Of a stretch of DNA of 64,000 nucleotides, positions 1 through 11,741 are shown piece by piece; the stretch's first letter is position 1; every line of letters starts with the position of its first letter. The notes beneath the pieces were generated by a model. The model was not told where the DNA came from. It saw nothing but the letters and a program-made list of their open reading frames with translations, and did not search any database. The position numbers and the translations under genes are program-made. This DNA is from Spirometra erinaceieuropaei (taxonomy: Eukaryota; Platyhelminthes; Cestoda; Diphyllobothriidea; Diphyllobothriidae), in assembly GCA_902702965.1 (NCBI GenBank), contig CACRXP010000113.1, positions 700,583 through 764,582 of the forward strand. The letters are read 5' to 3'.

Positions 1-849
1 AGGCCGCTCAATCCTTTCAGACTAGCGTTAAAATATGGCAGGCTGAAAGCAGCAAGCAAGCCGAAGTTGATCGAACTAGTCTTCCCCGTTCCTCATTAAC
101 TCCACTAAGAACTTCTGGTAGAGGACCCTATTTCCATTCTGATCAGGCCAAATACGGGATTTCTGAGAAATGGCTATGATGGATACCTTCGCAAGAAAAC
201 GATCAAACATGATGAGTGAAATGAGAAAGAGCATGAAGGACACCTCAGACAGTGTTAATAATATACATTGACTTGATATAATTTGTAAAATATGATTTCA
301 TACAGAATACATTTTTGCAGTACCTAATTAATGATAAACTCGATATCTGTAAATAAAAGTCGACATTTCATTCTATCCGAATGATTTCCTTTGCTGCTAA
401 GGGTCTTATTTCAAGTCTTTACATTTGCGAAAATTCAGGAAAGTCTAATCAGGCAACATTCACGTACTTGAGAATCTGTGCTTCGTCCTGATAAAGTCAG
501 GGGATGAAAAGTTTTGACGACTATACCCTTTTTAAGACAAAAGCGGCATCTCCAGGTTTTAAGCTTCTTGATTTGTTAATCTAGGCAGTTTCGTGCATTA
601 AAACGCTGCAGTGTTTTTGCAAACAATTCTTTGTTTTATCATATAATTCGTCTGGGACCCAGCGAATAATAGAAAGGTTGCCATGAAACAATCCTGTGAT
701 TTTTGTTAAGTAGAAGTTAAGGTACGCGAGACGCTATGTTTTTTACTAAATGTTCTGCTGTTGCGTCATTCAGAAATAGATCGAGCACGAGTTAATCCCC
801 TTTGGTAGATATCCCAATGTTGCAGGGGCCATTCTGTGGGTCATTCAAT
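1..849. other. Non-coding, nothing recognised
   Basis: AT-rich DNA with no readable gene, RNA or repeat shared with the rest of the window. The first RTE-like similarity begins near 850. Confidence 0.4.
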
Positions 850-1640
850 AACTTCGTATCACTCAAGGAAGTCTACGGCCCCGCAACCAGAGTAATCGCG
901 CCGTTTCTCACCTCCGCTGAACAACGCATTGCTGACGGGGAAACTCCAGATTCTGAAGCGTTGGCCGAGTACTTCAGAAGTGTCCTCAACCACCCATATA
1001 CGGTCACTGAAACCATCATCGACCGACTCCTTAAAGTGCAAACGAATGACAAACTGGACTTTCTGCCTTCTACTTAGGGCCGTACACCACCTCATCGGCG
1101 GGAAACCACGGGGATCACTTGCGACTCCGACCAAACTTTACAAGCACGGCTACTCCCGACTGGTACAAAAACTTACAAGGCTACTCTAGAAGATGTAGCT
1201 CAATGGACAGGCTCCTCAGGACTTCATGGATGCGACAATCGCCAAACTCCACAAACGGTAAGGGAACCGACAACTATGTGGTAATCACAGGGGAATCCCC
1301 CGCTAAATATGGCCGGAAAAATCTGCGCCCATATCCTTATCAACTTCCCGACGGCCATCTCGAACAGGGACTTCTGCCGGAAATTCACTGTGGATTCCGG
1401 CGCACCACGAAACCACTTACATAACCTTCGCATCCCACCAGCTGCAATGGAACTTCCAGGAAATGCGAACCAACCTCTACACTAACTTCTTCGTCCTGGC
1501 GGAAGTCCTCGACCCAGTGAATCGCGATTGACTGTGGAAAATCATGCAGGAGCTCGGTTGTTCTGCGTCAGCTTTACTAGAAACTCACACCGTTTCAGAA
1601 GCAGTCTCAGTAATCGACGGAGTAAAGCAGTATGCCGCCC
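850..1640 (+). pseudogene. Degenerate RTE-like non-LTR retrotransposon reverse transcriptase fragment
   Basis: This is the N-terminal half of a LINE reverse transcriptase, broken by frameshifts and stops. Reading across frames gives the expected order of family blocks. First comes a linker with EVYGPATR (frame 1, about 865), then AEYFRSVLNHP and VQTNDKLDFLPS (to about 1074). After a frameshift come AVHHLIGGKPRGS and TKLYKHG (frame 2, from about 1078), PQDFMDATIAKLHKR, a stop, then GNRQLCGNHRGI. DGHLEQGLLPE and CGFRR follow in frame 3, and finally QEMRTNLYTNFF, VLDPVNRD, a stop, LWKIMQELGC, and VSEAVSVIDGVKQ in frame 2. These match the RT fingers and early palm of RTE-like endonuclease-RT proteins that are abundant in tapeworms. 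The catalytic YADD/FADD region is absent because similarity stops after GVKQ, where an unrelated dispersed module begins. There are at least three frame changes and several in-frame stops, so it cannot be functional. The RTE clade assignment is from memory of the family; CR1-like is the alternative. Confidence 0.85.
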
Positions 1641-1760
1641 TCCCCGACTTCGGTCTGGTAGTTGGTTGCCTGTTCGTGACCCTTGGCACCCATACGGAAC
1701 TTGTTTGTTTCTGGAAGCCAAAAGATCGGTGTGCGCAAACTCCTTCTTAAAAAAAGACCG
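1640..1760 (+). repeat. Dispersed module copy abutting the RTE fragment
   Basis: From CCGACTTCGGTCTGGTAG to GATCGGTGTGCGC, this stretch recurs at 34856-34965 and 35150-35250 (plus), at 34080-34145 (minus) and, more diverged, at 63355-63440. It contains GCCCATACGAAGCTTGTTTG-like sequence in every copy. It encodes nothing recognisable. It begins exactly where RT similarity ends. Confidence 0.7.
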
Positions 1761-1853
1761 TTTGCCTTTATCTGTGAAATACCACAACAAATACTTTTAA
1801 GTTTAAAGCATCTGAGAGTATATTTTTATTAACTCAGTAAAACTTTCACGGCA

Positions 1854-2506
1854 AGATCGCAGTTGGTAGCCAGACATTATATGTTGATACTGTCGACGTA
1901 CGTACTTGATATCAGTAGGTGTCCTTACCTTGTCTAGGGAACTTGCTATCAGTAGGTGTGCCAAACTGAGTTAGGCAGGTCACCCGTTTCTGTCAGGCTG
2001 TTGAGTTTAGTGAAAGTTAGGGCTAGAGGTAGGTTAGGTTTTAGGATTTGGGTTTACGTTTTAGGGTCAGGTTTCAGTGTTGGGTTTAGACTCCCGTTAG
2101 AGTTACGGTTAAGGTTAGGAGTTAGGCTTAGGGTTAGGGTTAAGGTTTGGGTTAGGGCTAAGATTAGGGATAGGGTCAAGGTTAGGGTTAGGCTTATGGT
2201 TAGTTTTAGGGTTAGCGTTGTGTTTTGGGATTGTTGTTACGTTTCGGTTATTAGGCTTAGGGTTAGTCTTTACGATTGCTCTCAGGGTTGGATTTTACGG
2301 TTAAGTGTAGGGTTTGAATTTCCCCCATTATTCCACCTTAAAACTTCCCCGCACTTTCCCTGGTAACTTTATTTTTACCCAGAAACACCAGCATTCCTCT
2401 ACCAGCCCTTCCATTTACCCCACCCATATAACCCACTTTACCAGCATTCCCGTACGACAGGGACCTGACTGTCCGCGTCCCCATTCCTGGCTACCAACTG
2501 CGATCT
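1854..2506 (+). mobile_element. TIR-bounded element with degenerate telomere-like repeats, copy 1
   Basis: The left end AGATCGCAGTTGGTAGCCAG (1854-1873) is repeated as an exact 20/20 inverted copy at 2487-2506. Between them, about 2010-2300 is a degenerate array of GTTAGGG/GGTTAGG-type units on the plus strand, followed by a C-rich stretch. No transposase is encoded; the ORF across the array only translates the repeat. A second copy lies at 12591-13015. The ends and interior suggest a non-autonomous DNA element that captured or grew telomere-like repeats, but the superfamily is not identifiable. Confidence 0.75.
2010..2300 (+). repeat. Interstitial degenerate TTAGGG-type tract
   Basis: Many GGGTTAGG, GGTTAGGG and variant hexamers lie on the plus strand, interspersed with diverged units. 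It is not a functional telomere: the units are irregular, and the tract is enclosed by the inverted repeats of the element at 1854-2506. Confidence 0.75.
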
Positions 2507-3731
2507 AACCACATTCACTGCAAGCGTTGGTCATGAGAGTTTATCTTAGACTATGAAATATCACTCGTAAGCGAACGTCAAAATACGGCCAAAGTTGTCA
2601 ACGTCAAAAACCGCTTTTTTCAATTGCATTGTGTGCCGGTAAAAGCTTTCAGTATCTTTCTTAGTTTATATAACCATAAAAAGCCAACGTGTTCTCACTG
2701 GCGGCTGAAAGGTGCTCTTGAATACTCTACAGAATCTTCAAGAGACAAACCTTCCGAGATGCAGTCTTTGCATTGACTTTGGCATAAGTAACACCCGATG
2801 GAAACCCTTAATCCTGTCTTCAGTTCTATATGAGGTTTGCGCTTATATATTTTTGCAGTAAAGCAGGAAGATCAGGTTCTTGCTCTGGCATCTAAAAGCT
2901 TTACCTGCAGAAGAGAACTGGGTGGCAAAAGAGTCAAAGCAGGAAGGAATTTCTCGGCGGGCCAGGACTGAACTGTCAGCCCCAACACCCCCAATCCCAC
3001 TTTCGCCCCCGCCTTCGCGTGCAAGCAATCTGCCGACTGAGTTTTGTTCAGCTGCTTTTGTTGGTGTTGCAAATGCAATGCTACCTTCTTCTCACCCCGA
3101 ATGACGATATTGTTATCACCTGTGATTTTTTCGTGTCGCGACTGGAGACTGGCCTGTATGTGCGCCGACTTCTTCAGATACGAGGTTTTGTAAAAATTGT
3201 TATTAAAAGGACTTCGCTGTGGAATAGTTCCTAGGAAAACAGACCACAACTAATGTTTATTGCTGTGGGTGTACAAAAGGCGGCTTGAGGTAGGAAGAAT
3301 TTAAATCGCATCGCCCGCTTAAAGAGTACTGCGCGGAGGTGCGCGCATCGACGCCATGGGTAAAAAATCTCAATGATATTTAGCTTTTGAACTTGGGCAG
3401 GAAAGCAAAGCAGTAGTAGTTAGAGGGGATAACTGTTTACTGTGGGAAAAGATTTAAAAAATAATGGCCTCAAAAGGGGTATACAATTTACGGGGAAGAA
3501 CAAAAGAAACTGTAGTAGCTCTATAGCAGCAGTGGAGAGGGTCTCACTCACAGTTCTTTCAAGAAGCCGACAAACTAAAATGCGCATTCCCTGGCTGCGT
3601 CCCCTCTTTAATTAGCAGTTTATTTTCTAGATTTTCGCTGTCGTGCCACCAGTCGAAAATATTAAGTTACTAAGGGATTATTTCTGACATGTTAATATCA
3701 CAACTGACCGACCTGTGGAAAAAACCCGAGA
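2507..3731. other. Non-coding, nothing recognised
   Basis: No gene or repeat recognised. The overlapping short ORFs on both strands near 2870-3250 show no family signature and no convincing splice pattern. Confidence 0.35.
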
Positions 3732-3812
3732 GATCTCGGTGAAATTCAAACCCGCAATGGTAAGAGCGGATTTTAGTACAACCAATGCCTTAACCATCTG
3801 AGCTACGAGACC
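3732..3812 (-). repeat. tRNA-like sequence (pseudo-tRNA or SINE head)
   Basis: On the minus strand a 7-bp acceptor-like stem (GGTCTCG with CGAGATC, one G-T pair) encloses an A-box-like TAGCTCAGATGGTTAAGGC and a B-box-like GGGTTTGAATTTC. The D-arm, anticodon arm and T-arm do not pair properly and the length (81 nt) fits no intact tRNA. It is most likely a decayed tRNA gene or the head of a tRNA-derived SINE. Confidence 0.5.
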
Positions 3813-6800
3813 CCGATTGGGAGTCTTGGGCTTTTCCGAATGTGAGTTTCGTTATCCATCCAACCTGTTGATAAAGATGGAACCCCCCCCAATTCTAATA
3901 TAGTACGCTGAATGCCCAGACAGGGTTTCCTAGGTAATATATCGAAAATCCATCAGATAACTGCCATGTTTAAGTTTAAAGATCTTTTTATCTTTTTCTC
4001 TTTTATCTGCTCCTGGGGCGATTAATTTGGAAATTCACGACGTGTTGATGAAGTAAAAGTTTTAATTTCCTTCCAGAACACATCAGTGAGGCATCCTGAT
4101 CATCACACAAAATATCTTGCGCTCCCGATTCTTAGGGGAAAAAAGTACAGTCTCCTCAATTTGGACGCTTAAGGGTGCCCTAAATGTGCATAAATACGTT
4201 GAATAGGTACTCAAGATTCAACGTGTACCTGATTCCTGGCACTTTTGTGTTCTCCATTCAGGCCCAGACTACCTTTCCACTTCCTGCCTTCTAAGTTTAT
4301 GTTCGTTTTATGCTACCTAAATGCACCCAAGTCTGCTCGAACATAAGTAATTTATAATTTTGGGAAGGGTGCTGCCCTTCCCGGCTTAATTGTGGGCCGG
4401 ACAGACGCCAGCGGAGAGTGATGAATGGAAGTGTAAAGGGCCAGTGCGCTCAATCCTAAATTACGGTTTTTCGCAGCAACGCAGCACTTTTCTCACTAGT
4501 AGAACGTTTTAGGCGCTCAAGATTCATCACCGTTATGTCTTGGAAAGCTACTAGCTGACATGACAACTTAAGCGCCCTTATAAACGACTGTCAGACTTTG
4601 ATGGCTCCTAGTTATAGTGTGTTTTTGTGACAGTTTACGTTTCTATCACATCTGAAACCTGATATGCTTTAACTTTGAGGCCAGGCCGTGTTTCATATAC
4701 GTGAACGAACTGTTCATCCCTGCTAACCACGATGTGTGTCCTCCGCCGATTCTTTTTGACTTTATCTTGTCATTAACAGATTGCGAATCGGGAGTAAAAG
4801 ATGGTGAGGTAGATGCTTTGCAAGTTTTCTTTATACCTGCACCTACGGTGGCCACGTCGCTTGTAACGCACCAATTATCACCATAGATTGTAGAAAGATG
4901 AATGCACGCACATACTGCGTGTATATTTGGCTTTTCATGACTTCATGGATGAAAACTGTGAATAACAGCTCCAAACAGTCGTTTTTCAGTCGGCACTGTG
5001 TGTACCTTAAGATAAATTATCGTAGAGGTTGCTGTGAACAGAGCTATAATTGACACAGGTGCTATCCAACAAAAAACAATGGGGACCAGCACTCAAAGCC
5101 CAAAATACATCGACGCCCGCCAGTAAAATGGTAACGGCTAATTTTGGAGTCAGATTGAAGTCTGACTGCCCTCTATTTCAATGGACGTGCAGTCAATTTG
5201 CTAATTTCCGAAAAATAAACAAAAGGCGAGGCACCAGCCGTCTCTCAATAACAAACTGCACGGCGACCTACGCAAAACAGATGCTAGAGTGTGCTCTGTG
5301 AATGCTCTTTAGCGAAATGTGATATTTCACTTGAGGCGAACAAAAATCAAAAACTGTGGCTCTGCACTCTAGAAAACAGGGCTGCACCGACTCCAGTTGG
5401 TACTGCCGTGAGTCTTTTTTCCAAACAAATATAAAAATTTAAAGACACTTTCGTCCTCTGACTGAAGTCAAGGCGATAGGGGAGCAAAAAAGTGGCAGTT
5501 ACAGTCGAGACAGCTGTTAGATGAAGGTTGGTCTTAAGGTGTAAGATTTAAGTTTGCTTTGTGTCGGTCTACCCTTTGAAGAAGTCAAAAAATGCACCAA
5601 CCAGCACAGCTGTCTTTAAAATTCTCCCAGTGACTGCTCAGTAACTAGGCCAAAATGCAACCACCTAGCGCAGATGTGTTTTACTAGGTGTAAGGCGTAC
5701 CCATATGCACTTCGTCGATTGGGATTGCATTTCAGAAAAATTCTGTTTGATGCTATCGTTTAACGCCTGGTCGTATTCATCCACGGCGCAAAATTTACAA
5801 AAGGCCTTGTATTTGTTAAGGCATCCTTTCTAGCCACGAGATAGCTCGACCGATAGGGCATGTTGCTTGATTCTCCTCCTTTAAAAGACCCTCGGCTTTA
5901 AGCTAAAATGAAGAAACATTTTTAATCAATAAGGCATATCATCTGTCCCCTTCACGGGCAGTTTACTATGCCATTAGGCATCTGCATAAGGCAGAGGACA
6001 AGTCCGGCCAGAAGTTGACATTAAGCCCATTGGATTTTTGAATGTATAAACAGATAGGTTTTGTATTTCAAGATGGAAAGATAAGTAGGCTGTGGGCAAA
6101 AAGCGATGAAGTTCGTCAAATTTGTAGTTCAGTGGCGTTCACTGTTTCTAGGATAGGCGCCCTCGCGAAAGTTTTATTGCCCTCATATTTGCATCTCTGG
6201 TGGTCGCAACAGTTTCATTTGTGCCTTAGATAATTTCCCTTCTAAACGGATTGTCTGTCCAAACATTTGTCCGTTGTCTGATCAGTTGTTGAGCATCCTG
6301 TGTGCGCCCGCCTCCTCCGACAATATTGGTTATATTAGGGGTTTGCTCAGCAAAAATCGCAAAACCGAATGAACAAGGCTTTCTTGTCGGCCTCTGCGCT
6401 ATAATGCGTCTTTAGGACCAGTTGAAAAGCGTGCTAACGCAGCTGCTCTTGGGGGTAAAAGGATCCTTCTCGCAAATTTAGTCTGAATTGCGGATTTGTG
6501 GCTTATTGTGAGCACCGTCGGGCTTAAAGACGTCTGGATTGAGGATTTGGATGCTGGACCCTACCAGTCTTTAAAGTGGTTTGAGAGGTTCTAAACCGTC
6601 AGAGTTGAAAATTGCAAATGCGTAGCTGAGACACGCAGCTCACAACTTCCAAAAATAGGTCACAAACATCGAGGAAAGCAGAACTACTAAACTTGAACTC
6701 TTTTAACCCTAAAACCAACCCTGGCTTGCTGTTCGTTACTATCCCGCTCCCTGAATAGCCTGCCATCTTTGCCTTAATATTTAAAGTTACAAGCCAGGAC

Positions 6801-7550
6801 AGTGTATTCTAGGGAGGGGTTTTTAATTACAAAATAACCCAGCAAATTCGGGCCGACGTTGTGACTTCTTGACAGTAACAACAACAAGTAAAAAGCGAAT
6901 CAGGAGTGTTTGGATACGGTTACATGAAAATGTAGAGGAAATTCCATGACAAGGACACTTGTCCTTGTCAATTTCAATAAACCATCCAAAATGTTGACAC
7001 ATGCCGTATGCACGGAAGAACGGGACCATGCAATTAAAGGCAAAATAAGTATAAATAATTGATAAATTCGTTTTTTCGGACGGGGAAGTTATAATTCATT
7101 GTCATATAGCAGCCGAAATTAAGCCAGACAATTAAAAAATAAACAATAAGTGTCTACAACAGCCGCTTATCAAATCTCTGAGCTGAGGGCACGGTAGATG
7201 ATGCACCAGACCGTCTAAAGCAGAGGACCCAAACTTGTACGATGAAACACCAAATCGAAATAATCGTGTTAGACCTAAGTCCACTTAAATAAGTATGGTA
7301 GGTATTCCTTGTATGTCACAAATGCTTGGAGGCCTTCACCCGATCCTGATTGTTTTATTGGGTGACAGGTGCAGTTGCCAGCACCGCCCAAAAACATTCA
7401 ATATTTTTCGCGTAAAATCATGCAACCATCAGCAACTTTTAGTTCAGAGGTACGTGAGGAAGAGTACATTAGTTCTGAAAGGTGCAGACGCGAGAAAAGC
7501 AGCGGAGCATTAATATCAGGGGTATGTGATTACCTCATAAAGACTTTTTG
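3813..7550. other. Long non-coding stretch, nothing firmly recognised
   Basis: AT-rich sequence with only short random ORFs. A weak A-box-like TAGCTCGACCGATAGGGC near 5843 may be a decayed SINE head, but there is no matching B box. Confidence 0.35.
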
Positions 7551-7554
7551 TTTA

Positions 7555-7720
7555 CCTGACGTTTTGGATTCACACTCAGGTCCATTATCATACATAGCAT
7601 CAGGTAAGGCTTCTTGTACAAATCCGAGAGGTCAGGTAAATAAAACTCTTGCTCCAGCGATCTTGGCTGCTCCTTTTAAGCTGCCTTCTGAAACTTGCCC
7701 TCCTTGTTTCTATCGGCAGG
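7555..7720. mobile_element. Decayed inverted pair of hammerhead-bearing PLE LTR-like units
   Basis: A minus-strand copy (7555-7593) reads, after reverse complement, ATGATAATGG, then GAATCC and AAAACGTCAGG. A plus-strand half follows (about 7598-7660) with AATCCGAGAGGTCAGG, ATAAAACTCTTG and CCAGCGATC. It is the most diverged locus of the family seen better at 29.2, 39.7, 52.3 and 57.8 kb. Confidence 0.6.
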
Positions 7721-9135
7721 TTATTTGGGCGCGGCGAACTCCAACCGGCCCGACGATAGGAAACCTCTGCCCTTCAAGAGGAATCTACGTATGCGCAGAC
7801 TCTGATTCTGCACAACTGTCTCAACAATAGCACCTTGCTGAAATGTGTTTTGCATAAACCTCTGGAGCTGGCGAGACGGACAGTACTTCAACAGGTCTGG
7901 AAACGGACGGCCTCCCCAAGTGTACAGTGCAGGAAGGGCCGATCCTTTTCGCTAGACTCTTTGAGAAAGTTGCTTTTTAACACAGCAGTACAGCCGTTTT
8001 GTGTTACTTCGTACTGGGCGATAGCTCTATAACACCAACACAAATCGAACTAAGCGCAATAACATCGAAGGGGACGTACCACAATACGGATTGCTAATGA
8101 ATTATTACATTAACATGGATCGACAAAAGTTAACGACAAAATTTAGTAATATTGTATGACTAGCAGTTCTTGTAAAGTTTGCTATCTCATTCTTTTAGAA
8201 ATTAGTGTGACGTTGTCGTCTTCTGCTTATTTTGTCACCATCACTTTGTTCAAAATTAAATTTGGGAAAACAATATTTGAAATTTATGTTTAGGCTTCAG
8301 TTTAAAGAAGATCAGAAAGATAGAGTAACTTGGATTCCAATGACCTAAAGTCCTTAGACCTTAGCTCTGCAATATCGAGAACAATTTCGAACTTCTTTTT
8401 CCGAAACGAAGGAAGCCTTAACTCCGCCGTTTAAAAAGCCAAAGTTAATTATTCATCGTCAGGAATATGCAGTAATCTGCGTCAAGGTGGGGCAGTGAAA
8501 AGTGAAATGATGACAAAAACAAACAACTACGAGGGCACTGGGGAATGAGACGTTTAGGGCTATCCAGACCTACCGAACGGAATGTGGGGATTACGATCTA
8601 GTCATGACGCTAAAGGACAGATGAGGAGTGTCACTGAGAAGTGTTTCTGTTTCGCGCTGCAACACAACGCAGAAGGACGCGAGTAGCAACAAATGGGATT
8701 CAGTTTTAGTCAGGGCATTTGGATGTTTTGAACAAACCCCTATGCGAACATAAGGTGGGGTCGGCCTACCATATGGCTGCCGCCTCTGTTGTCGCAAGTA
8801 TATGCTGGCGCAAGTGTCACAGTTGGCATGCAGATGACACGAAACGCTTGGCTGACGACTACCCGCTGGTTTCTGTTGACCACCTGTTGTTTTAGAGGCC
8901 TAATGATAAAAAATCGGAAACGCACGTTCGCCAACATCAACTTATTAAACCTTGACTGTATTTGGGTATCAGTTAACTGACATCTTTGCTTTATTTCAAA
9001 TAATTTTTCAGTCAAAGTACACAATGCTGACGATACGGTATGCAGCAGAATGCGCCTAATATTTTCCAAGATCCTCAAACAAGTCTTCATCTAGAAAGGA
9101 TTATGTGGGTGAGGCTGCAATACTGATTAGCATTG
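7721..9135. other. Non-coding, nothing recognised
   Basis: No gene recognised. ORFs at 8590-9090 on both strands mirror each other and have no family motif. Confidence 0.3.
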
Positions 9136-9570
9136 AACATGACAGTTCGACCATCGTACTCGACAATGTCCACCCTGTGTTCGGTAGACTCGGTGACTTG
9201 CGCGTGAATTAGTTTACAATGACAATAGACTTGCGCATCATCCACCGCACTCTCTCCTCCCCACCTGGACCCGGTGTCAAGACATGGTCAAGAAGACCGG
9301 AGGCGGGAGATCGTGCAGGTGGCTAACACGGCCGGACCCGCACCTAGGCGTACCACTTCACACCCTCTGGTCCACTAAAACACTTGACCAGAATTTTAAC
9401 CAACAACGTCGGCAGCACAACGGGTCAGAAAGACAAGGAGGACTGGGCAACCACGTTCAGGACTTGTATTCCCAGCGAGAGCTCAGTCGCATCTACCGGA
9501 AGGCAGCCAGATGCCTGAGAACTACCAGCGCACACCAGACTGCAAGGGCCCTCGTTTGCTGATCATGACA
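9136..9570 (-). repeat. Interspersed repeat R1, minus copy
   Basis: This is the reverse complement of the repeat at 9885-10290 and 33545-34015. Shared blocks include the CGACNNTGTCCACC end, CTCTCCTCCCCACCTGG, GTCAAGAAGACCGGAGGCGG and CTCTGGTCCAC. No protein or RNA polymerase III boxes were found. The GC content is clearly above that of the surroundings. Confidence 0.75.
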
Positions 9571-9884
9571 TAGCAGATGCTTACATTCCTTAAGGCACTG
9601 AACATAACCGGAAGCCAATTCACATAGGGTAGCAAGCTGTACTCTGCAACAATCCCTGCGTGAGTAGTGCGATTTTTTATAATTTGTCGATGCTTGTATA
9701 GGGGGAATCATGTTTCCCAAGAAGATTCTACAAAAAGCGTTTTTGCATTTTTATATCAGAACTAGAATCAAAATATTTTGACCGTATATCGGTAATTTCT
9801 GAATAATGCGTACTCCCACGGTATGGGAGTAATGATTTATTTCGAATAAAGCATACTGTATCTTCTGGCTTGCCCTCTAAACGG

Positions 9885-10290
9885 GCCAAGTGTTAGATGC
9901 GCTGGACCGACACGGGGGCAACATTTGCGGGGTGCGCTGGCAGACCCTGTTGTCGGCAATCGTTGCACAACTGGACCACTGCCTCCACCCCATTGTTGTT
10001 TTGGTCAAATCCTGGTCCTTTGTGTGTGGACCAGGGGGTGCGGTGTGGAGCGCCAAGGCGAGGATCCGTCCGAGCCATCCACCTGCGGCCTCCCCCGTCT
10101 CCGGTCTTCTTGACTTGGTCTTGACACCGGGCTCAGGCGGGGGAGGAGGAGAGAGTGTAGGTAGATGCTACGCAAGTCTACTGGCACTATAAACTCCTGC
10201 GTAAGTGACCGTCCCTGCTCTCACAATGCAGTCTGTGAGGCACACGGTGGACATCGTCGAAATCGACGGTCGAACTATCGTATTTTCTGG
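9885..10290 (+). repeat. Interspersed repeat R1, plus copy
   Basis: Plus orientation of the R1 family: TGTGGACCAGGGGGTG, GGATCCGTCC, CATCCACCTGCGGCCTCCC, TCTTGACACCGGG, GGGGGAGGAGGAGAGAG, then GTGGACATCGTCGAAAT. It is very similar to 33545-34015. With the minus copy 315 bp upstream it forms a large inverted pair. Confidence 0.8.
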
Positions 10291-10453
10291 CAGCCTCGTC
10301 TGGTCCCATTGTGACTGGTCAGACCCCCTTGTCTGTCGTCACGGTGCATTTCCTACTGACTGCCTGACGCGAGGATGGCCTCAAGTATCACAAGCTGGAA
10401 GCAGTGTATTCATTCAACTGTGCCAGAACACTATTTGATAGTGATTACATATA

Positions 10454-11741
10454 CAGTGAGTGACTGATCTGACGAAATGTCAGCCGACATTCTAAAATGC
10501 GTTTTTGATTAGGAAGGATTATCTAGGCGGAGTTTTAATAATGATTCTCACACGACATAGTCCTTAAATGTTTTGGATTCTCTCGAATGTTGGCATTTGA
10601 GCGCACTTCTTCCCGGCCATCTGCAAAAACCGCACCCACTAAAAATAACTATTTCAGTTGTATGCTTTTTTTCTATCGAGTTTATATGCCCCTACAAATC
10701 CAGAAATATTTTATAAGAATCGCCAATAGCAATAGGACTTTTCGAACTATTTTGTAGCAGATCATGTCTTCTTCAGAATCGAAACGCGAAGAAAGGACAT
10801 CTTTTGGTTTTGAAAAGTTTCTAATTATGAGATTTTTAGACCATGCAATTTCCATCCAAATGCAGTCCTGTTAAGTATGCAACATAGTCCATATCCGTTG
10901 TAACATCTTATGAACCCCATATGGTCTTTCCCTACTGACAAATATAAACGTATGTTTCTATTTATACGGAAAACATACAGCCTGTAGACTGTAAATCCTA
11001 AATAAAAATGCGAAAGCAAATCGCGTTCAAAAGCATTCTGAAATAGAAAACGCTTTAAAACTAAAAGTTGTCATTTTTCTGAATATAAATATAGAAGATA
11101 ACATAATATTCTATAAGGAGAATGCAAGAAATAACATTTTTATGAAGGTGTTCTATAAAATATGCTTGAATGTTTAAGGGCATGGAAGTTCGACAAAGGA
11201 AATGCATATCGTTTTAGTGGTCATTTTTGGCAATGGTATGGCTCATGTCCGAGGTTACTTTCTTATGTTGAGCATCAGTGCTGAATATCTGAGTGGCACC
11301 ACAAATTTCGATCCTTATATTGTCATCAGTTAAAGGCAGACGCTATTTTTAACACAGTGGATTTGATGCTTCTTGCACGCACTGCCAAAAGGTATTGAAT
11401 TGTCGTATTTTTACTCCCATGACTACCTCAAAGCATCTTAACCACCATGCAGGAGCCAGGTCTTTTATTTCTTTCCCCGGCACGTGCAAATGAATATCGC
11501 CAGTTTTTTTCTTCTTAACTCTTCGGAGTTAGTAGCCCCGGCCCTAAACTATACCTCTGCCTCATATTTACAGAGTGTACTTCTTGCAGGCGGCCGAGAA
11601 GAAGTACATTCTAAAGCCAACATTCTGGTGTGTCAAAAATCATGGGATTATACCACATTACAGCACCATTTAAGTAATCCATCCTGATTAGAAACACATT
11701 TCAGGCTTTCGGTTAACATTTCATGAGATGGTCACTGACTG
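10454..11741. mobile_element. Foldback element FB, copy 1 (TIR, TA target duplication)
   Basis: The left end CAGTGAGTGACTGATCTGAC and the right end (reverse complement CAGTCAGTGACCATCTCATG) are inverted repeats flanked by TA on both sides (10452-10453 and 11742-11743). The inverted similarity continues for several hundred bases. The left arm has the lineage markers TTAGGAAGGATTA and a block of about 30 bp around GCGCACTTC; the right arm has their complements (TAATCCATCCTGATTAG, GAAGTACATTC). There is no transposase ORF. CAGTG ends plus TA duplications fit a Tc1/mariner-derived non-autonomous foldback element. Confidence 0.7.

Noticed and set aside
2010..2300. Chromosome end or functional telomere
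   Set aside because: Units are irregular and the tract is internal, enclosed by inverted repeats and unique sequence on both sides.
1956..2366. 136-residue ORF with alternating Val/Arg/Leu
   Set aside because: It is a translation of the degenerate telomere-like repeat, not a gene.
3732..3812. Functional tRNA gene on the minus strand
   Set aside because: The acceptor stem pairs, but the D, anticodon and T arms do not, and no valid anticodon loop can be drawn.
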